Shown here one piece after another: positions 50,854 through 60,834 of a stretch of DNA of 64,000 nucleotides. The notes beneath the pieces are model-generated. The model was not told the DNA's origin. It was given only the letters and a program-made list of their open reading frames with translations, and did not search any database. Each line of letters opens with the position of its first letter. Positions within the stretch are counted from its first letter, which is position 1. The stretch is from Hyphococcus sp. (GTDB lineage: Bacteria; Pseudomonadota; Alphaproteobacteria; Caulobacterales; Parvularculaceae). Both the position numbers and the translations under genes were made by a program. Location of the stretch: NCBI GenBank assembly GCA_021776335.1, contig JAJFGB010000010.1, forward strand, positions 62,001-126,000, in the 5' to 3' direction.

Positions 50854-51591
50854 ATGGCGCCTTTTATCGAACTCATAGGACCATTGGACGACGCCGACAG
50901 GGAGCCGCTCTATAAGCAGCTTCAACGCAAGCTGCGCGAGGCGATCAACGAGAACGCCCTGCTCCCCGACCAGCTGCTGCCCGCAGAGCGCGATATGGCG
51001 GACGAATTCAAGGTTTCCCGAATCACCGTGCGCAAGGCTTTGGGGGGACTGGTTAGCGAAGGACTGCTGACCAGGCGGCAGGGCGCAGGCACCTTCGTTT
51101 CGACCCGGGTTGAAAAGAATTTCTCACAGCTGACGTCTTTTTCCGAAGACATGGCTGCACGCGGGTTTCGCGTCCACAGCAAATGGTTGGAGCGTTCTGT
51201 CAGTGAGGTTACCTCGGAAGAGGTCATGAATTACGGCCTCAGCCCTGGTATAAAAGTATATCGTTTTCATCGCCTCAGATTTGCCGACGACGCGCCGATG
51301 TCTCTGGAATATACACTTATTCCAGCATTTTGCCTGCCATCGGCGGAGGCCGTAAAAACGTCGCTCTATGACGCGCTGGGAGAAACCGGGTATCGGCCTG
51401 CACGCGCGCTTCAACGTCTGCGCGCGATATTGCTTAACGCCGAACAGGCAAGACTACTGCAAGCCAAGGAAAACGATGCGGGACTATTGGTTGAACGGCG
51501 CGGGTTTTTAAAAGACGGACGCATTGTTGAAATCGCGAGATCGTATTACCGAGGCGATACCTACGACTTCGTTGCGGAACTCAATAGTTAA
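50854..51591 (+). CDS. GntR/HutC-family regulator of GlcNAc genes (NagR/NagQ-like)
   Basis: 245 residues. The winged helix lies at about 15-80 (VSRITVRKALGGLVSEGLL and GAGTFV), and the C-terminal UTRA effector domain at about 95-240. Regulators of this shape in GlcNAc loci bind GlcNAc-6-P or GlcN-6-P and repress until induced. It is divergent from the receptor and flanked by the PTS genes, so local control is likely. Confidence 0.85.
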   Translation: MAPFIELIGPLDDADREPLYKQLQRKLREAINENALLPDQLLPAERDMADEFKVSRITVRKALGGLVSEGLLTRRQGAGTFVSTRVEKNFSQLTSFSEDMAARGFRVHSKWLERSVSEVTSEEVMNYGLSPGIKVYRFHRLRFADDAPMSLEYTLIPAFCLPSAEAVKTSLYDALGETGYRPARALQRLRAILLNAEQARLLQAKENDAGLLVERRGFLKDGRIVEIARSYYRGDTYDFVAELNS

Positions 51592-51642
51592 GCACAACAA
51601 TGAGTTCCCGCGATTGTCCCGTCCTGCGGGGCTGCGTTACTT

Positions 51643-53415
51643 CTAAACCAGTAATTCCCTGAGGGAATCGCCAGCGCCCGGCGCAGCAGGCCCCAGCAAA
51701 AGATGAAGTCCGTCAGGGTTTAATCGCGACAGTCCACGCGCACCCATAGCCAAGATTTTTTTCTCATCCACACGCGAATAATCTTTCAGTTTCAGCACCA
51801 GTCGGCTCGACACCGTTTGCACATCAGCAATATTTGCAGCGCCGCCAAGCCCATCAAGCATCTCCCTGATTTTTTCAGCGCTTAGTGTTGGGTAGTGAGG
51901 AGCAGCATTTGCAAGTTTCGCAGCATCCGCCGTGTCAGAAACAATATTTGAGCCGGCATCAGACCCTAATGACGCGAGCGCCTGCTTGATCTCGTCAGCG
52001 GTTTGGTCAGCAATGGCGCCGACGACAACCTGTATCGTGGTCGCCGATGGCCTGATAACCCCGCGCGCGCCGAGAACTTTTAAAGCAGCCTCATCAACCG
52101 CATCGTTGCTGCCCACAACGAGACGAAGCCGCGTGGTGCACGCCGACACAGATGTTAGATTTTCCGGACCGCCTAGCGCCTTGATAAATGCATACGCTTT
52201 TTCATTGTCGTGCGCAGGTCCGACATTTTGGGCAGGCGATGCCTCCGGCGCATCGCGGCCGGGCGTCTTCAGATTGAATTTAACAATGACCAACCTGAAC
52301 ATCGCATAATAAATCGCGGCATATACGATGCCGATCGGTATGAGCAATAACGGCCGGGTCGATTTGTTGAAATTCAACAAATAATCAATCAGACCGGCCG
52401 AAAAACCGAAGCCCATTTTGACATCGAGGAAATCCATCAACGCCATGGATACGCCTGTTAACAATGCGTGGACGACATAGAGCGCGGGCGCCAGGAACAT
52501 AAATGTGAACTCAATCGGTTCAGTTACGCCGGTGAGAAACGACGTTAAGCCGAGCGACAAATACATGCCGCCGACTTCGCGGCGCCGACCGATTGGTGCT
52601 GAGCGATACATGGCAAAACACGCAGCCGGAAGGCCGAACATCATGACCGGGAAAAATCCCGACATAAAAGCGCCGGCGGTTTCATCGCCGGCGAAAAACC
52701 GATTTAAATCTCCTGTCACGCCGTTGTAATCGCCAATAATGAACCATGCGACATTATTGAGAATGTGATGCAACCCGGTGACGATCAGCACGCGATTCAA
52801 CACGCCATAGACGAATAACCCGCCTTCGCCGGCGCCAACGACCGCACGGCTGAAAAGGTCCATTCCACCTTCGATATGCGGCCAGCCAAAACCGAAAACC
52901 GCGGCTACAATTACGCCCGCACAGCCCGCTGCAATGGGTACAAAACGTCGCCCACCAAAGAACGCGAGAAATTCCGGCAACTTAATATTGCTGTATCTGT
53001 TGTACAAAGACCCCGCGATGATGCCCGAAATAATGCCGATCGGCACGCTAAGCTTGCCGATTTCCCTTTCTTTGAAGGCGGCTTCCGCAAGGCCGCGCGC
53101 ATCCTCGCTTAAAGCTGCAAGCATTTCGGGCGGCACGCCAATCAACGTTTGAGCGCCATGTGTTGCAACCAGATATCCCACCAGGCCGGCAAGCCCTGCG
53201 GCCCCGTGGTTTTCTTTTGCAAAACCCACCGCGACGCCAATCGCAAACAAAAGGCCAAGATTGGAAAAGATTGCTGCGCCCGCAGCCGCGACAAAAGGAA
53301 TATCGAATAAATCCGGCTGCCCAAAACGCAATAACAAACCGGCTACTGGTAGCACCGCGATGGGCAGCATCAGTGTGCGTCCCAGATGCTGGACGCTATT
53401 CATCATTGTCGCCAC
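51643..53415 (-). CDS. nagE: PTS GlcNAc permease EIIC-EIIB with a second, degenerate EIIB
   Basis: 590 residues. The EIIC part spans about 1-380 with some ten helices and the GlcNAc/glucose signature region GVTEPIEFTFMF. An EIIB follows with the phosphorylated Cys in VSACTTRLRL. A further EIIB-like repeat at the C-terminus (QTVSSRLVLKL) lacks the Cys. I place the start at GTG 53415 with GAGGAG nine bases before; ATG-ATG codons lie three and four codons on. It starts 13 bases after the EIIA-HPr-EI gene. No EIIA domain is fused here because the partner protein supplies it. Confidence 0.88.
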   Translation of the reverse strand: MATMMNSVQHLGRTLMLPIAVLPVAGLLLRFGQPDLFDIPFVAAAGAAIFSNLGLLFAIGVAVGFAKENHGAAGLAGLVGYLVATHGAQTLIGVPPEMLAALSEDARGLAEAAFKEREIGKLSVPIGIISGIIAGSLYNRYSNIKLPEFLAFFGGRRFVPIAAGCAGVIVAAVFGFGWPHIEGGMDLFSRAVVGAGEGGLFVYGVLNRVLIVTGLHHILNNVAWFIIGDYNGVTGDLNRFFAGDETAGAFMSGFFPVMMFGLPAACFAMYRSAPIGRRREVGGMYLSLGLTSFLTGVTEPIEFTFMFLAPALYVVHALLTGVSMALMDFLDVKMGFGFSAGLIDYLLNFNKSTRPLLLIPIGIVYAAIYYAMFRLVIVKFNLKTPGRDAPEASPAQNVGPAHDNEKAYAFIKALGGPENLTSVSACTTRLRLVVGSNDAVDEAALKVLGARGVIRPSATTIQVVVGAIADQTADEIKQALASLGSDAGSNIVSDTADAAKLANAAPHYPTLSAEKIREMLDGLGGAANIADVQTVSSRLVLKLKDYSRVDEKKILAMGARGLSRLNPDGLHLLLGPAAPGAGDSLRELLV

Positions 53416-53428
53416 GATTATATTCTCC

Positions 53429-56014
53429 TCAAGTCCATTCCGCCAAATGAGCCCAAGCCGATCGCACAAGCTCGCGCACTTCGGTGGGTGCGTGCAGATT
53501 GACGCTGGTTTGAGCGACCGACTGGCAATCGCTGTAATTTATGGTGCGAATAAACGCCTTTAATTCAGGAAGCCTTGCAGCTGTTGACGAAAGCTCGGTC
53601 ACACCAAGACCGATGAGCACCGGCGCTGCGGAAAGGTCGGCGGCAAGGGCGCCGCACACGCCCACCCATTTGCCGCTGGCGTTTGCCGCCTCCACAGAAC
53701 CCTTAATCATGCGCAGGACCGCAGGGTGCAGGCCATCCACTTTTCCCGCCACCGCCGGGTTCCCGCGATCAACGGCCAACACATATTGCGTCAAATCATT
53801 GGTGCCGATGGAGAAAAAATCGGCTTCCCGAGAAAGGCTGTCAGCGAGCACCGCTGAAGCCGGCGTCTCAATCATAATGCCCAAGGATGTGGGTTTTATC
53901 ACACCGAGTTCATCGCGCGCGTCATCAAGAATGCATCTCGACTCTCGCAGCTCGTCAAGCGCGACAACCATTGGCAACATTATGTGGATCGGCGCCGATG
54001 ATTTCACGCGCAGGATCGCACGAAACTGCGTCTTCAAAAGATCTGGCTGCCGCAAAGACACCCTAATGCCGCGAAGGCCAAGCGCCGGGTTTTCTTCCTC
54101 AGGAATATCGATATAGGGCGCGGGTTTGTCGCCGCCGATATCGAGCGTGCGAATGACAAGCGGTCGTCCGTCAAGGCCATCTGCAATCTTTTGATATTCA
54201 GTATATTGCTCGTCTTCGCTTGGAGGGGTCGCACGACCAAGAAACAGAAACTCGCTACGCAAGAGCCCGCAACCTTCCGCACCATTGTTTACCGCCGCAG
54301 TCGCTTCATTACTTGCGCCGAGATTGGCAAAGACTTTTATCCTGACGCCATCCGCCGTGAAACACTCTTCATGCGCACGCGATTGCGCCGCCGCCTGATT
54401 GCTGCGTCTCGTTGTAATCGCTTGTTGCGCTAAGGACGATTGTTCCATTGATGGTGCAATTTGCATCCGCCCCTGGTCGGCCTCGAGGATTGCGGATGTT
54501 CTATCGGGAATTGTCAGCAAACGCGGCCCCACCGCCGTCAATAAGGGGATGCCCTTGCTCGCGGCCAGAATTGACACATGCGACGTTGGTCCGCCCCCAG
54601 CAGTCGCAATGCCACCGATATTTTTGTCAGCCAGACGGATAAATTGTGACGGAAGCAAATCCTCAGCGATAATGATCATGCCCGACTGAATATGCGCATC
54701 ATCTCCTTCGTCGTTTCCTGAAAGAGCGCCCAGAAACTGCATCTCAAGGTCGAGAAGGTCGCTGGCGCGCTCTGCCATGAGAGGATCGCCGGTCGCCGAC
54801 AACACAGCCGCCTGCTCACGAGACGCAGTGCGCCAGGCAAAACCCGCGCCTTTTCCGACATTAATAAGCGCATCGGCGCGTTCAAACAGCACTGGGTCAT
54901 CAAGCAATGCCAAATGCGCCGTCAATATTTCCTGCTGCTCGCCAACAGCGCCTTTTGCCGCCTGGGTGAGGTTTTTGCGAACCCCCTCCATAGCGAGTGT
55001 GAACGCACGGCGTTCTTCTTTAGCGCCAGCGCCCTGCTCAGGAACATCAAACTCTTGCGAGCGATATTGAACGATAGCGCCAATGCAAAGCCCCGGGGCG
55101 CCTGTCGTTCCATTAACAATGCCAGAGCCGTCAAGCGCAACGGGTTCGATATTTGCCTTTGGACCAGACGCCGGTTGCGTTTTTGACCCTATGCCCTTCG
55201 CCGCCAAGGCATTTGACGCTGATGAGCCCAGCGCTTCCCCCAGTCCAGCCGATATTTGCGCAATGATCTCTTGAACGGCAGCTTCAGCATCCGCTCCTGT
55301 CGCACTGACCATCACTTCATCGCCAAAGCGCGTGCCAAGCCCCATCAGCGCGACCGGGCTGCGCGCATTAACACCGCGCTCGCGCGATGAAAGAATGATC
55401 TGCGACTGGAATTTCTTGGTTACCTCTACAAGCCTTGCCGCGGGGCGCGCGTGAATGCCGTGCTCCAGAGGAATAACTACTTTGCCGCTGACCGAAGCGC
55501 CTTTTTCCAAAACTTCCGACGCTGTGAGCTCAGAATCGACGCCCACTTTCAAGGATATGCGGCGCAGGGCCATCAGGAAGTCCCCTGACGCAATGGAACA
55601 ATCGCCAACCCGCCGCGTTATCTCATAATCGTCGCTATTGGCGATAACGATCGGCGTTACGAGGCTTTTGGCTTGTGCCGCAAGAATATTGAGATCAAAG
55701 GACAATAGAGGTTCGCCCGCATCGACGGACTGCCCCTCATGCACATGAACGGTGAACCCTTCGCCATCCAGTGCAACCGTTTCAATGCCCACATGCAAGA
55801 GGATCTCTGCACCATTATGGGCCCGCATCGTCACCGAATGCCGGGTGCGCGCAACACCGATGACCTCACCGGCGCACGGCGCGCGCAACTCGCCTTCGGT
55901 TGGATCCAGCAACAGGCCGTCGCCCATAATCAAATCTGCGAAAACCGGGTCGGGCGCTTCGGTGAGTGGTCCGACCCATCCGGTCGCGGGGGCGACGATA
56001 GTGCATTCGGTCAA
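53429..56014 (-). CDS. nagF: Fused PTS EIIA-HPr-EI (GlcNAc phosphotransfer)
   Basis: 861 residues carrying the three soluble PTS units in one chain. EIIA-Glc type at about 1-150, with phospho-His74 in ILLHVGIE; HPr at about 172-262, with phospho-His188 in HGIHARPAA and Ser219 at the usual regulatory site; and enzyme I from about 295, with phospho-His479 in GGGPTSHVSI, the LGLRGIR and NDLTQY motifs, and a Cys in VGVCG near the end. It takes phosphate from PEP to the EIIB of the next gene. Such FPr/MTP-like fusions are known from alphaproteobacterial and xanthomonad GlcNAc loci. Confidence 0.9.
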   Translation of the reverse strand: MTECTIVAPATGWVGPLTEAPDPVFADLIMGDGLLLDPTEGELRAPCAGEVIGVARTRHSVTMRAHNGAEILLHVGIETVALDGEGFTVHVHEGQSVDAGEPLLSFDLNILAAQAKSLVTPIVIANSDDYEITRRVGDCSIASGDFLMALRRISLKVGVDSELTASEVLEKGASVSGKVVIPLEHGIHARPAARLVEVTKKFQSQIILSSRERGVNARSPVALMGLGTRFGDEVMVSATGADAEAAVQEIIAQISAGLGEALGSSASNALAAKGIGSKTQPASGPKANIEPVALDGSGIVNGTTGAPGLCIGAIVQYRSQEFDVPEQGAGAKEERRAFTLAMEGVRKNLTQAAKGAVGEQQEILTAHLALLDDPVLFERADALINVGKGAGFAWRTASREQAAVLSATGDPLMAERASDLLDLEMQFLGALSGNDEGDDAHIQSGMIIIAEDLLPSQFIRLADKNIGGIATAGGGPTSHVSILAASKGIPLLTAVGPRLLTIPDRTSAILEADQGRMQIAPSMEQSSLAQQAITTRRSNQAAAQSRAHEECFTADGVRIKVFANLGASNEATAAVNNGAEGCGLLRSEFLFLGRATPPSEDEQYTEYQKIADGLDGRPLVIRTLDIGGDKPAPYIDIPEEENPALGLRGIRVSLRQPDLLKTQFRAILRVKSSAPIHIMLPMVVALDELRESRCILDDARDELGVIKPTSLGIMIETPASAVLADSLSREADFFSIGTNDLTQYVLAVDRGNPAVAGKVDGLHPAVLRMIKGSVEAANASGKWVGVCGALAADLSAAPVLIGLGVTELSSTAARLPELKAFIRTINYSDCQSVAQTSVNLHAPTEVRELVRSAWAHLAEWT

Positions 56015-56394
56015 GACTTGGCTCCAATTTGTGGCCTCGGCAGCTTATCTCGCCGATTGAGAAAGATCGCTGGCAGCGGAATTCGACCCTGTTGGAATAG
56101 GCTGGGGTTGATGGACTCCCAACCGCAGCACCGAACACACTACCAATTAAATACCTCTCGGATGAAGCTGCACCCAAGTATTTTCCTGATTATAGACGCT
56201 TTCCGCCACACATCAATCTAAAGAACATACCAATGTAGGACATTTAGGCTTTATTTCTGTGAATTGGTTCTATATATTAGAAGCTACCGGAGCAGCGAAA
56301 AATCGTTTCGATGATACGCGCTGCCAATTCGAGAATTCGTTGAATCTGGCTTTTTTTCTGGAAAATTGCCAGTCCAAGCAAGGGCGCGAAATCT
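56015..56394. promoter_or_regulatory. Divergent promoter region of the nag genes
   Basis: No gene is seen in these 380 bases between the PTS fusion and NagB-II. ACATACCAATGT lies at 56225-56236, matching the octamer in the receptor promoter gap, and ATTGGT at 56263-56268 mirrors its ACCAAT. TATA-like AT-rich DNA follows. A GntR operator here would control both directions. Confidence 0.55.
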
Positions 56395-57447
56395 ATGGCG
56401 AATCCTCAAATCAGCGTCGCGCAAAGCGACAATACGCTGATGTTTGCGGAAGCGGCAGAAGCTGGCGCTGCCATTCGTCGCCAAATCACACGCAATAATG
56501 ACAAATTTGCGCGGATTGCCGACCGGCTGCGCACCAGTAAGCCAGTATTGGCGACCACAATCGGACGCGGCAGCTCTGACCATGCTTGTGTTTATGCAAA
56601 ATATCTCCTCGAGATTGAGCTGGGCGTTATCACCAGCCCAGCAGGGTTATCGGTTAACTCAATTTACAACACCTCGCTCAGTGCAGAAAACAGCCTGTGC
56701 ATCGCCATTTCCCAATCGGGTCAAAGCCCGGATCTTGTTTCCGCAGTAGCAGCCATCCGCAAAGCCGGCGCCTTTGTTGTCGCCTTGGTCAATGTCGAGG
56801 ATTCCCCCCTTGCTGCCGCAGCGGACGAAATCATTCCGCTGCAGGCCGGCCCCGAAAAAAGCGTCGCCGCAACAAAATCTTTTATCACGGCCCTTGCCGC
56901 AATCGCGCAGCTGGTTGCTCACTGGAAAGATGATCGTGAGTTATTAGACGCCATAACGAAACTACCGGACCAACTTGAATCTGCCTGGGATCTTGATTGG
57001 CGAAACGCCGCTGAAGCATTCATTGATGTACAGAGCATGTTTGTTCTCGGACGCGGGGTCGGGTACGGTGTCGCCCGTGAAGCAGCACTTAAATTCAAGG
57101 AAACATGTTCTATTCATGCCGAGGCTTATAGCGCGGCAGAAGTCCTTCACGGCCCGGCCGCATTGATTGCCGATGGTTTTCCAGTCCTGGCATTCTCCCA
57201 GAACGACGAGACGCAGTCCAGCATGCGTGACACGCTTGGAACACTCGCAGCGCGCGGCGCCAATGTATTCGCTTGTGGCGTCAATCACCCCTCGATTAAT
57301 AATCTGCCGGCGATCAGCGCCCACCCCATACTGGAACCTATTTTGATGACGCAAAGCTTCTATAAGCTGGTCAATGCGGTTTCTATCGCCCGCGGACTTG
57401 ATCCTGACCGTCCGCCCCATCTCTCAAAAGTCACGGAAACTGTGTAA
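56395..57447 (+). CDS. nagB-II: Glucosamine-6-phosphate deaminase, SIS-type (NagB-II)
   Basis: 350 residues with two SIS domains. GRGSSDHACVYAKYLLE and ISQSGQSPDLVSA are the sugar-phosphate loops, and the C-terminal ETCSIHAEAY with LHGPAALI is typical. It turns GlcN-6-P into fructose-6-P and ammonia. It lacks the N-terminal glutaminase of GlmS. Its stop overlaps the NagA start (TAATG). Confidence 0.9.
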   Translation: MANPQISVAQSDNTLMFAEAAEAGAAIRRQITRNNDKFARIADRLRTSKPVLATTIGRGSSDHACVYAKYLLEIELGVITSPAGLSVNSIYNTSLSAENSLCIAISQSGQSPDLVSAVAAIRKAGAFVVALVNVEDSPLAAAADEIIPLQAGPEKSVAATKSFITALAAIAQLVAHWKDDRELLDAITKLPDQLESAWDLDWRNAAEAFIDVQSMFVLGRGVGYGVAREAALKFKETCSIHAEAYSAAEVLHGPAALIADGFPVLAFSQNDETQSSMRDTLGTLAARGANVFACGVNHPSINNLPAISAHPILEPILMTQSFYKLVNAVSIARGLDPDRPPHLSKVTETV

Positions 57448-58646
57448 TGGCGACAGCATTGATCAACGGGCGGATTTTTACCGGCGACGATATCGTCGAT
57501 GGCTGCCATGTGATTATCGATGACGCAGAGATTATCTCCGTGTCCACACCAGACAAAACACCAAGCGGTGTCGATACATATGATCTGCACGGCGCCCTTC
57601 TTGCGCCTGGGTTTGTAGACACCCAGGTCAATGGCGGCGGCGGATACCTGTTCAATGATGCACCGACAGTGGAGACAGTTCGCAAAATTGGCCAAACTCA
57701 CCGGCAATTTGGAACAACCGGGTTTTTGCCGACATTGATCAGTGACGACCTTCATATCATTGAGGCTGCGATTGCCGCAGTCGACCTTGCAATCTCAGAA
57801 GGCGTTCCGGGCGTCCTCGGTATTCACATCGAAGGCCCTTTTTTAAACACCGACAGAAAGGGCGTCCACAATCCCGGCAAATTCCGGCGCCTTGAGGCGA
57901 GCCACATTGAACTTCTGTCTTCTCTTCAGCATGGCAAAACACTCGTCACACTGGCGCCCGAAAACGCGGCGCCGGAACTGATCACTCAACTATCCAACAA
58001 TGGCGTTATTGTCTCTGCAGGTCACACAAACGCCACTTACACAATGGCGCGGGAAGCGATCAACGCTGGTATTACTGGCTTTACCCATCTGTTTAACGCT
58101 ATGTCGCCTGTTACAAGCCGCGAACCGGGCGTTGTCGGCGCTGCGCTTGAAGATCAAGAAAGCTGGTGCGGAATTATCGTCGATGGCCGCCATGTGGCGC
58201 CAACCTCGCTAAGAATAGCCCTGCGCTGCAAGCCTATAGATAAATTCATGCTGGTCACTGACGCCATGCCAACCGTTGGCTGGTCAGATGATTGCTTCAC
58301 ATTGCAGGGCCGAAAAATTACTGTTGAGGACGGCGCTTGCGTCTCCGAGAACGGTACCCTTGCCGGATCAAATCTCGACATGTCTCAGGCAGTGCGCAAC
58401 GCTGTGTCTATGCTCGACGTCGATTACGGACAGGCAATCAACATGGCCTCATTGAACCCCGCCGCTTTTCTGGGGCTGGACAGTGAAATAGGGTGTATCG
58501 CGCCGGGATATCGCGCAAACCTTGTCGCACTCAATAACAAAATGGAGGTCGTCGAAAGCTGGATTGACGGCGTGCAATTCAATGCCGCAGCGCTAGACGA
58601 CGCCTCAGCCGAGCCGATTGCACGGTCGCTCACAAATCGGCGATAG
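57447..58646 (+). CDS. nagA: N-acetylglucosamine-6-phosphate deacetylase
   Basis: 399 residues of the amidohydrolase fold: PGFVDTQVNGGGG, metal-linked HIEGPFLN, SAGHTNATY, THLFNAM and the catalytic Asp in VTDAM. Removes acetate from GlcNAc-6-P ahead of NagB-II. Overlap with that gene and an eight-base gap to zwf show one operon. Confidence 0.93.
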   Translation: MATALINGRIFTGDDIVDGCHVIIDDAEIISVSTPDKTPSGVDTYDLHGALLAPGFVDTQVNGGGGYLFNDAPTVETVRKIGQTHRQFGTTGFLPTLISDDLHIIEAAIAAVDLAISEGVPGVLGIHIEGPFLNTDRKGVHNPGKFRRLEASHIELLSSLQHGKTLVTLAPENAAPELITQLSNNGVIVSAGHTNATYTMAREAINAGITGFTHLFNAMSPVTSREPGVVGAALEDQESWCGIIVDGRHVAPTSLRIALRCKPIDKFMLVTDAMPTVGWSDDCFTLQGRKITVEDGACVSENGTLAGSNLDMSQAVRNAVSMLDVDYGQAINMASLNPAAFLGLDSEIGCIAPGYRANLVALNNKMEVVESWIDGVQFNAAALDDASAEPIARSLTNRR

Positions 58647-58653
58647 TGGCGCC

Positions 58654-60105
58654 ATGACCAACAAAGCCATTGTCTTGTTCGGCGCCACTGGCGACCTGGC
58701 CCAGCGCATGCTGTATCCTTCATTATTTCATCTTGAATCGGACGGGCTCCTACCTGAGGCGCTGACTATTGTCGGGACCGCGCGGGCGCCGCTCACCCCA
58801 AGCGAGTTCACAGCGAAGACAAGGAACCACCTTATAGAAAGAACCGGCGACCATTTTTGCGAAGCGGTGTGGGTGCGACTGGAAAAAAAACTCCGCTATG
58901 TCAGCGGCAGCGCCGACGCGCCGAACACCTATAAAAAGATTTCCACCCAGGTAGACGGCGCTGGCGAATTCGTTTTCTACCTTTCCACATCACCCAGCCT
59001 TTATGGTGTCATTGCAAAAAATCTTGCCACGGCGGGCCTCGCTCATTCCGCCTCAAGAGTGATTGTCGAGAAACCACTCGGTCGCGATTATGAATCCTGC
59101 AAAGAGATCAACGATTCTCTTGCGGCGATATTTTCCGAAGACAGAATTTTCCGTATTGACCACTATCTCGGCAAGGAAACCGTTCAAAACCTTCTCGCGT
59201 TACGTTTCGCCAACACTTTGTTCGAACCCTTGTGGAGCAAGATCTCTGTCGAACATGTTCAGATTACCATCGCTGAAACAGTGGGGGTTGAAGAGCGATG
59301 GTCATATTATAATGATTATGGCGCCTTGCGCGACATGGTTCAAAATCACCTTCTGCAGCTGCTTTGCCTGGTGGCGATGGAACCGCCGGCAAGCGACGCA
59401 CCCGATGCCGTACGCGACGAAAAGGTCAAAGTGCTGCGATCGCTGCGATCCATCCCGGCCTCTGATGTTTCACAGCACACCGTGCGCGGACAATATATCA
59501 AAGGCGTGGCCGATGGTGAAACTGTACCGGGATACGGCGAAGAGCCTGGCGGCGGCGATAGCGATACGGAAACATTTGTCGCCATAAGCGCCTATATCGA
59601 CAATTGGCGCTGGGCGGGCGTGCCTTTTTATCTACGCACCGGAAAGCGCATGCCATCGCGCGAAACGCAAATTGCCGTACAATTTAGAAATGTGCCGCAT
59701 TCAATCTTTCAAGACAAAGAACTCCAAGCCAATCGGCTCATTATCAAACTGCAACCGGATGAGAAGATTTCACTCACCTTAATGAACAAGGCGCCCAGCC
59801 TTTTGGATGCGGGCGGCATGCAATTGTCTCCGGTGGCGTTGAATTTGAGCGTCGATGAGGCAGATCAGGAACAGTTCCCGCGGCGGCGCATCGCTTATGA
59901 GCGCCTGCTGCTGGAAGCCATCAATAACAACCCGACGCTTTTTGTTCGCCGTGACGAAGCAGAGACCGCATGGACATGGATAGACGGGATCGTCGATGGA
60001 TGGCAGCGACAATCGCAAGCGCCGTCAAAATACCCCGCCGGTGTTTGGGGGCCTTCCGGCGCCCATGCGCTCACGGAACGAAATGGTCACAGCTGGATTG
60101 AATAA
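58654..60105 (+). CDS. zwf: Glucose-6-phosphate dehydrogenase
   Basis: 483 residues. NADP-binding FGATGDLAQRM at the start and the catalytic RIDHYLGKE motif (about residues 170-178). First step of the Entner-Doudoroff route. The ATG at 58654 is eight bases after the NagA stop; the frame is open 12 codons further up within nagA. Confidence 0.95.
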   Translation: MTNKAIVLFGATGDLAQRMLYPSLFHLESDGLLPEALTIVGTARAPLTPSEFTAKTRNHLIERTGDHFCEAVWVRLEKKLRYVSGSADAPNTYKKISTQVDGAGEFVFYLSTSPSLYGVIAKNLATAGLAHSASRVIVEKPLGRDYESCKEINDSLAAIFSEDRIFRIDHYLGKETVQNLLALRFANTLFEPLWSKISVEHVQITIAETVGVEERWSYYNDYGALRDMVQNHLLQLLCLVAMEPPASDAPDAVRDEKVKVLRSLRSIPASDVSQHTVRGQYIKGVADGETVPGYGEEPGGGDSDTETFVAISAYIDNWRWAGVPFYLRTGKRMPSRETQIAVQFRNVPHSIFQDKELQANRLIIKLQPDEKISLTLMNKAPSLLDAGGMQLSPVALNLSVDEADQEQFPRRRIAYERLLLEAINNNPTLFVRRDEAETAWTWIDGIVDGWQRQSQAPSKYPAGVWGPSGAHALTERNGHSWIE

Positions 60106-60113
60106 GGACGACA

Positions 60114-60821
60114 ATGGCGCCGAAATTTCGAGAATTTCAAGATACGGATCTTTTGACTGATGCCCTTTCAAAAGATATCGCACAAGATCTGAAAGACGCA
60201 GTCGCGCAACGCGACGCGGCAAGTTTCGTTGCTACCGGCGGCACAACAGCGCCGCTGTTGTATCGCAAGCTTTCTTTAATGGATGCGCCCTGGAATCGCA
60301 CCACAATCGTGCTCTCCGACGAACGATGGGTCGATACACACAATGCAGCCAGCAATGAAAAAATGGTGCGCGACACACTATTACATTCAAACGCCGTAAC
60401 CGCCTGCCTTAAATCAATGCGCGGCGACACTGATACGCCGGAGGCAGCGGTCGCTGCGGCGCACGCAGCAATTGCACAAACAGTTCGGCCATTTGACGTC
60501 ACACTGCTTGGCATGGGCGCGGACATGCACGCCGCATCACTTTTCCCCGGCGCGCCTGGTGTCAATGCCGGCCTCGATGTGGGTAGTCCCGATCTTGTTT
60601 GTAAGATCGGACCGATAGATGGTGCGGCGGGCGCAGAGACAAGGCTTTCCTTAACGCTTGGCGCCATTCTCGCTTCGCGTATGATCAACATCATGATCAT
60701 CGGCGCCGAAAAACGCAGCGCCTATGAAAAAGCGCTCGTTCATGACAATCCTGTCGAAGCGCCCGTAAGCGCTATCCTTCGCCAGCGTAAGGCGCCAGTC
60801 ACCGTTTATTGGGCGCCGTGA
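60114..60821 (+). CDS. pgl: 6-phosphogluconolactonase
   Basis: 235 residues of the DevB/NagB-like lactonase family; LSDERWV and [15 protein letters not shown] are the active-site stretches. It opens the lactone made by Zwf. Eight bases separate it from zwf. Confidence 0.92.
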   Translation: MAPKFREFQDTDLLTDALSKDIAQDLKDAVAQRDAASFVATGGTTAPLLYRKLSLMDAPWNRTTIVLSDERWVDTHNAASNEKMVRDTLLHSNAVTACLKSMRGDTDTPEAAVAAAHAAIAQTVRPFDVTLLGMGADMHAASLFPGAPGVNAGLDVGSPDLVCKIGPIDGAAGAETRLSLTLGAILASRMINIMIIGAEKRSAYEKALVHDNPVEAPVSAILRQRKAPVTVYWAP

Positions 60822-60834
60822 AAAGAAACATCTA

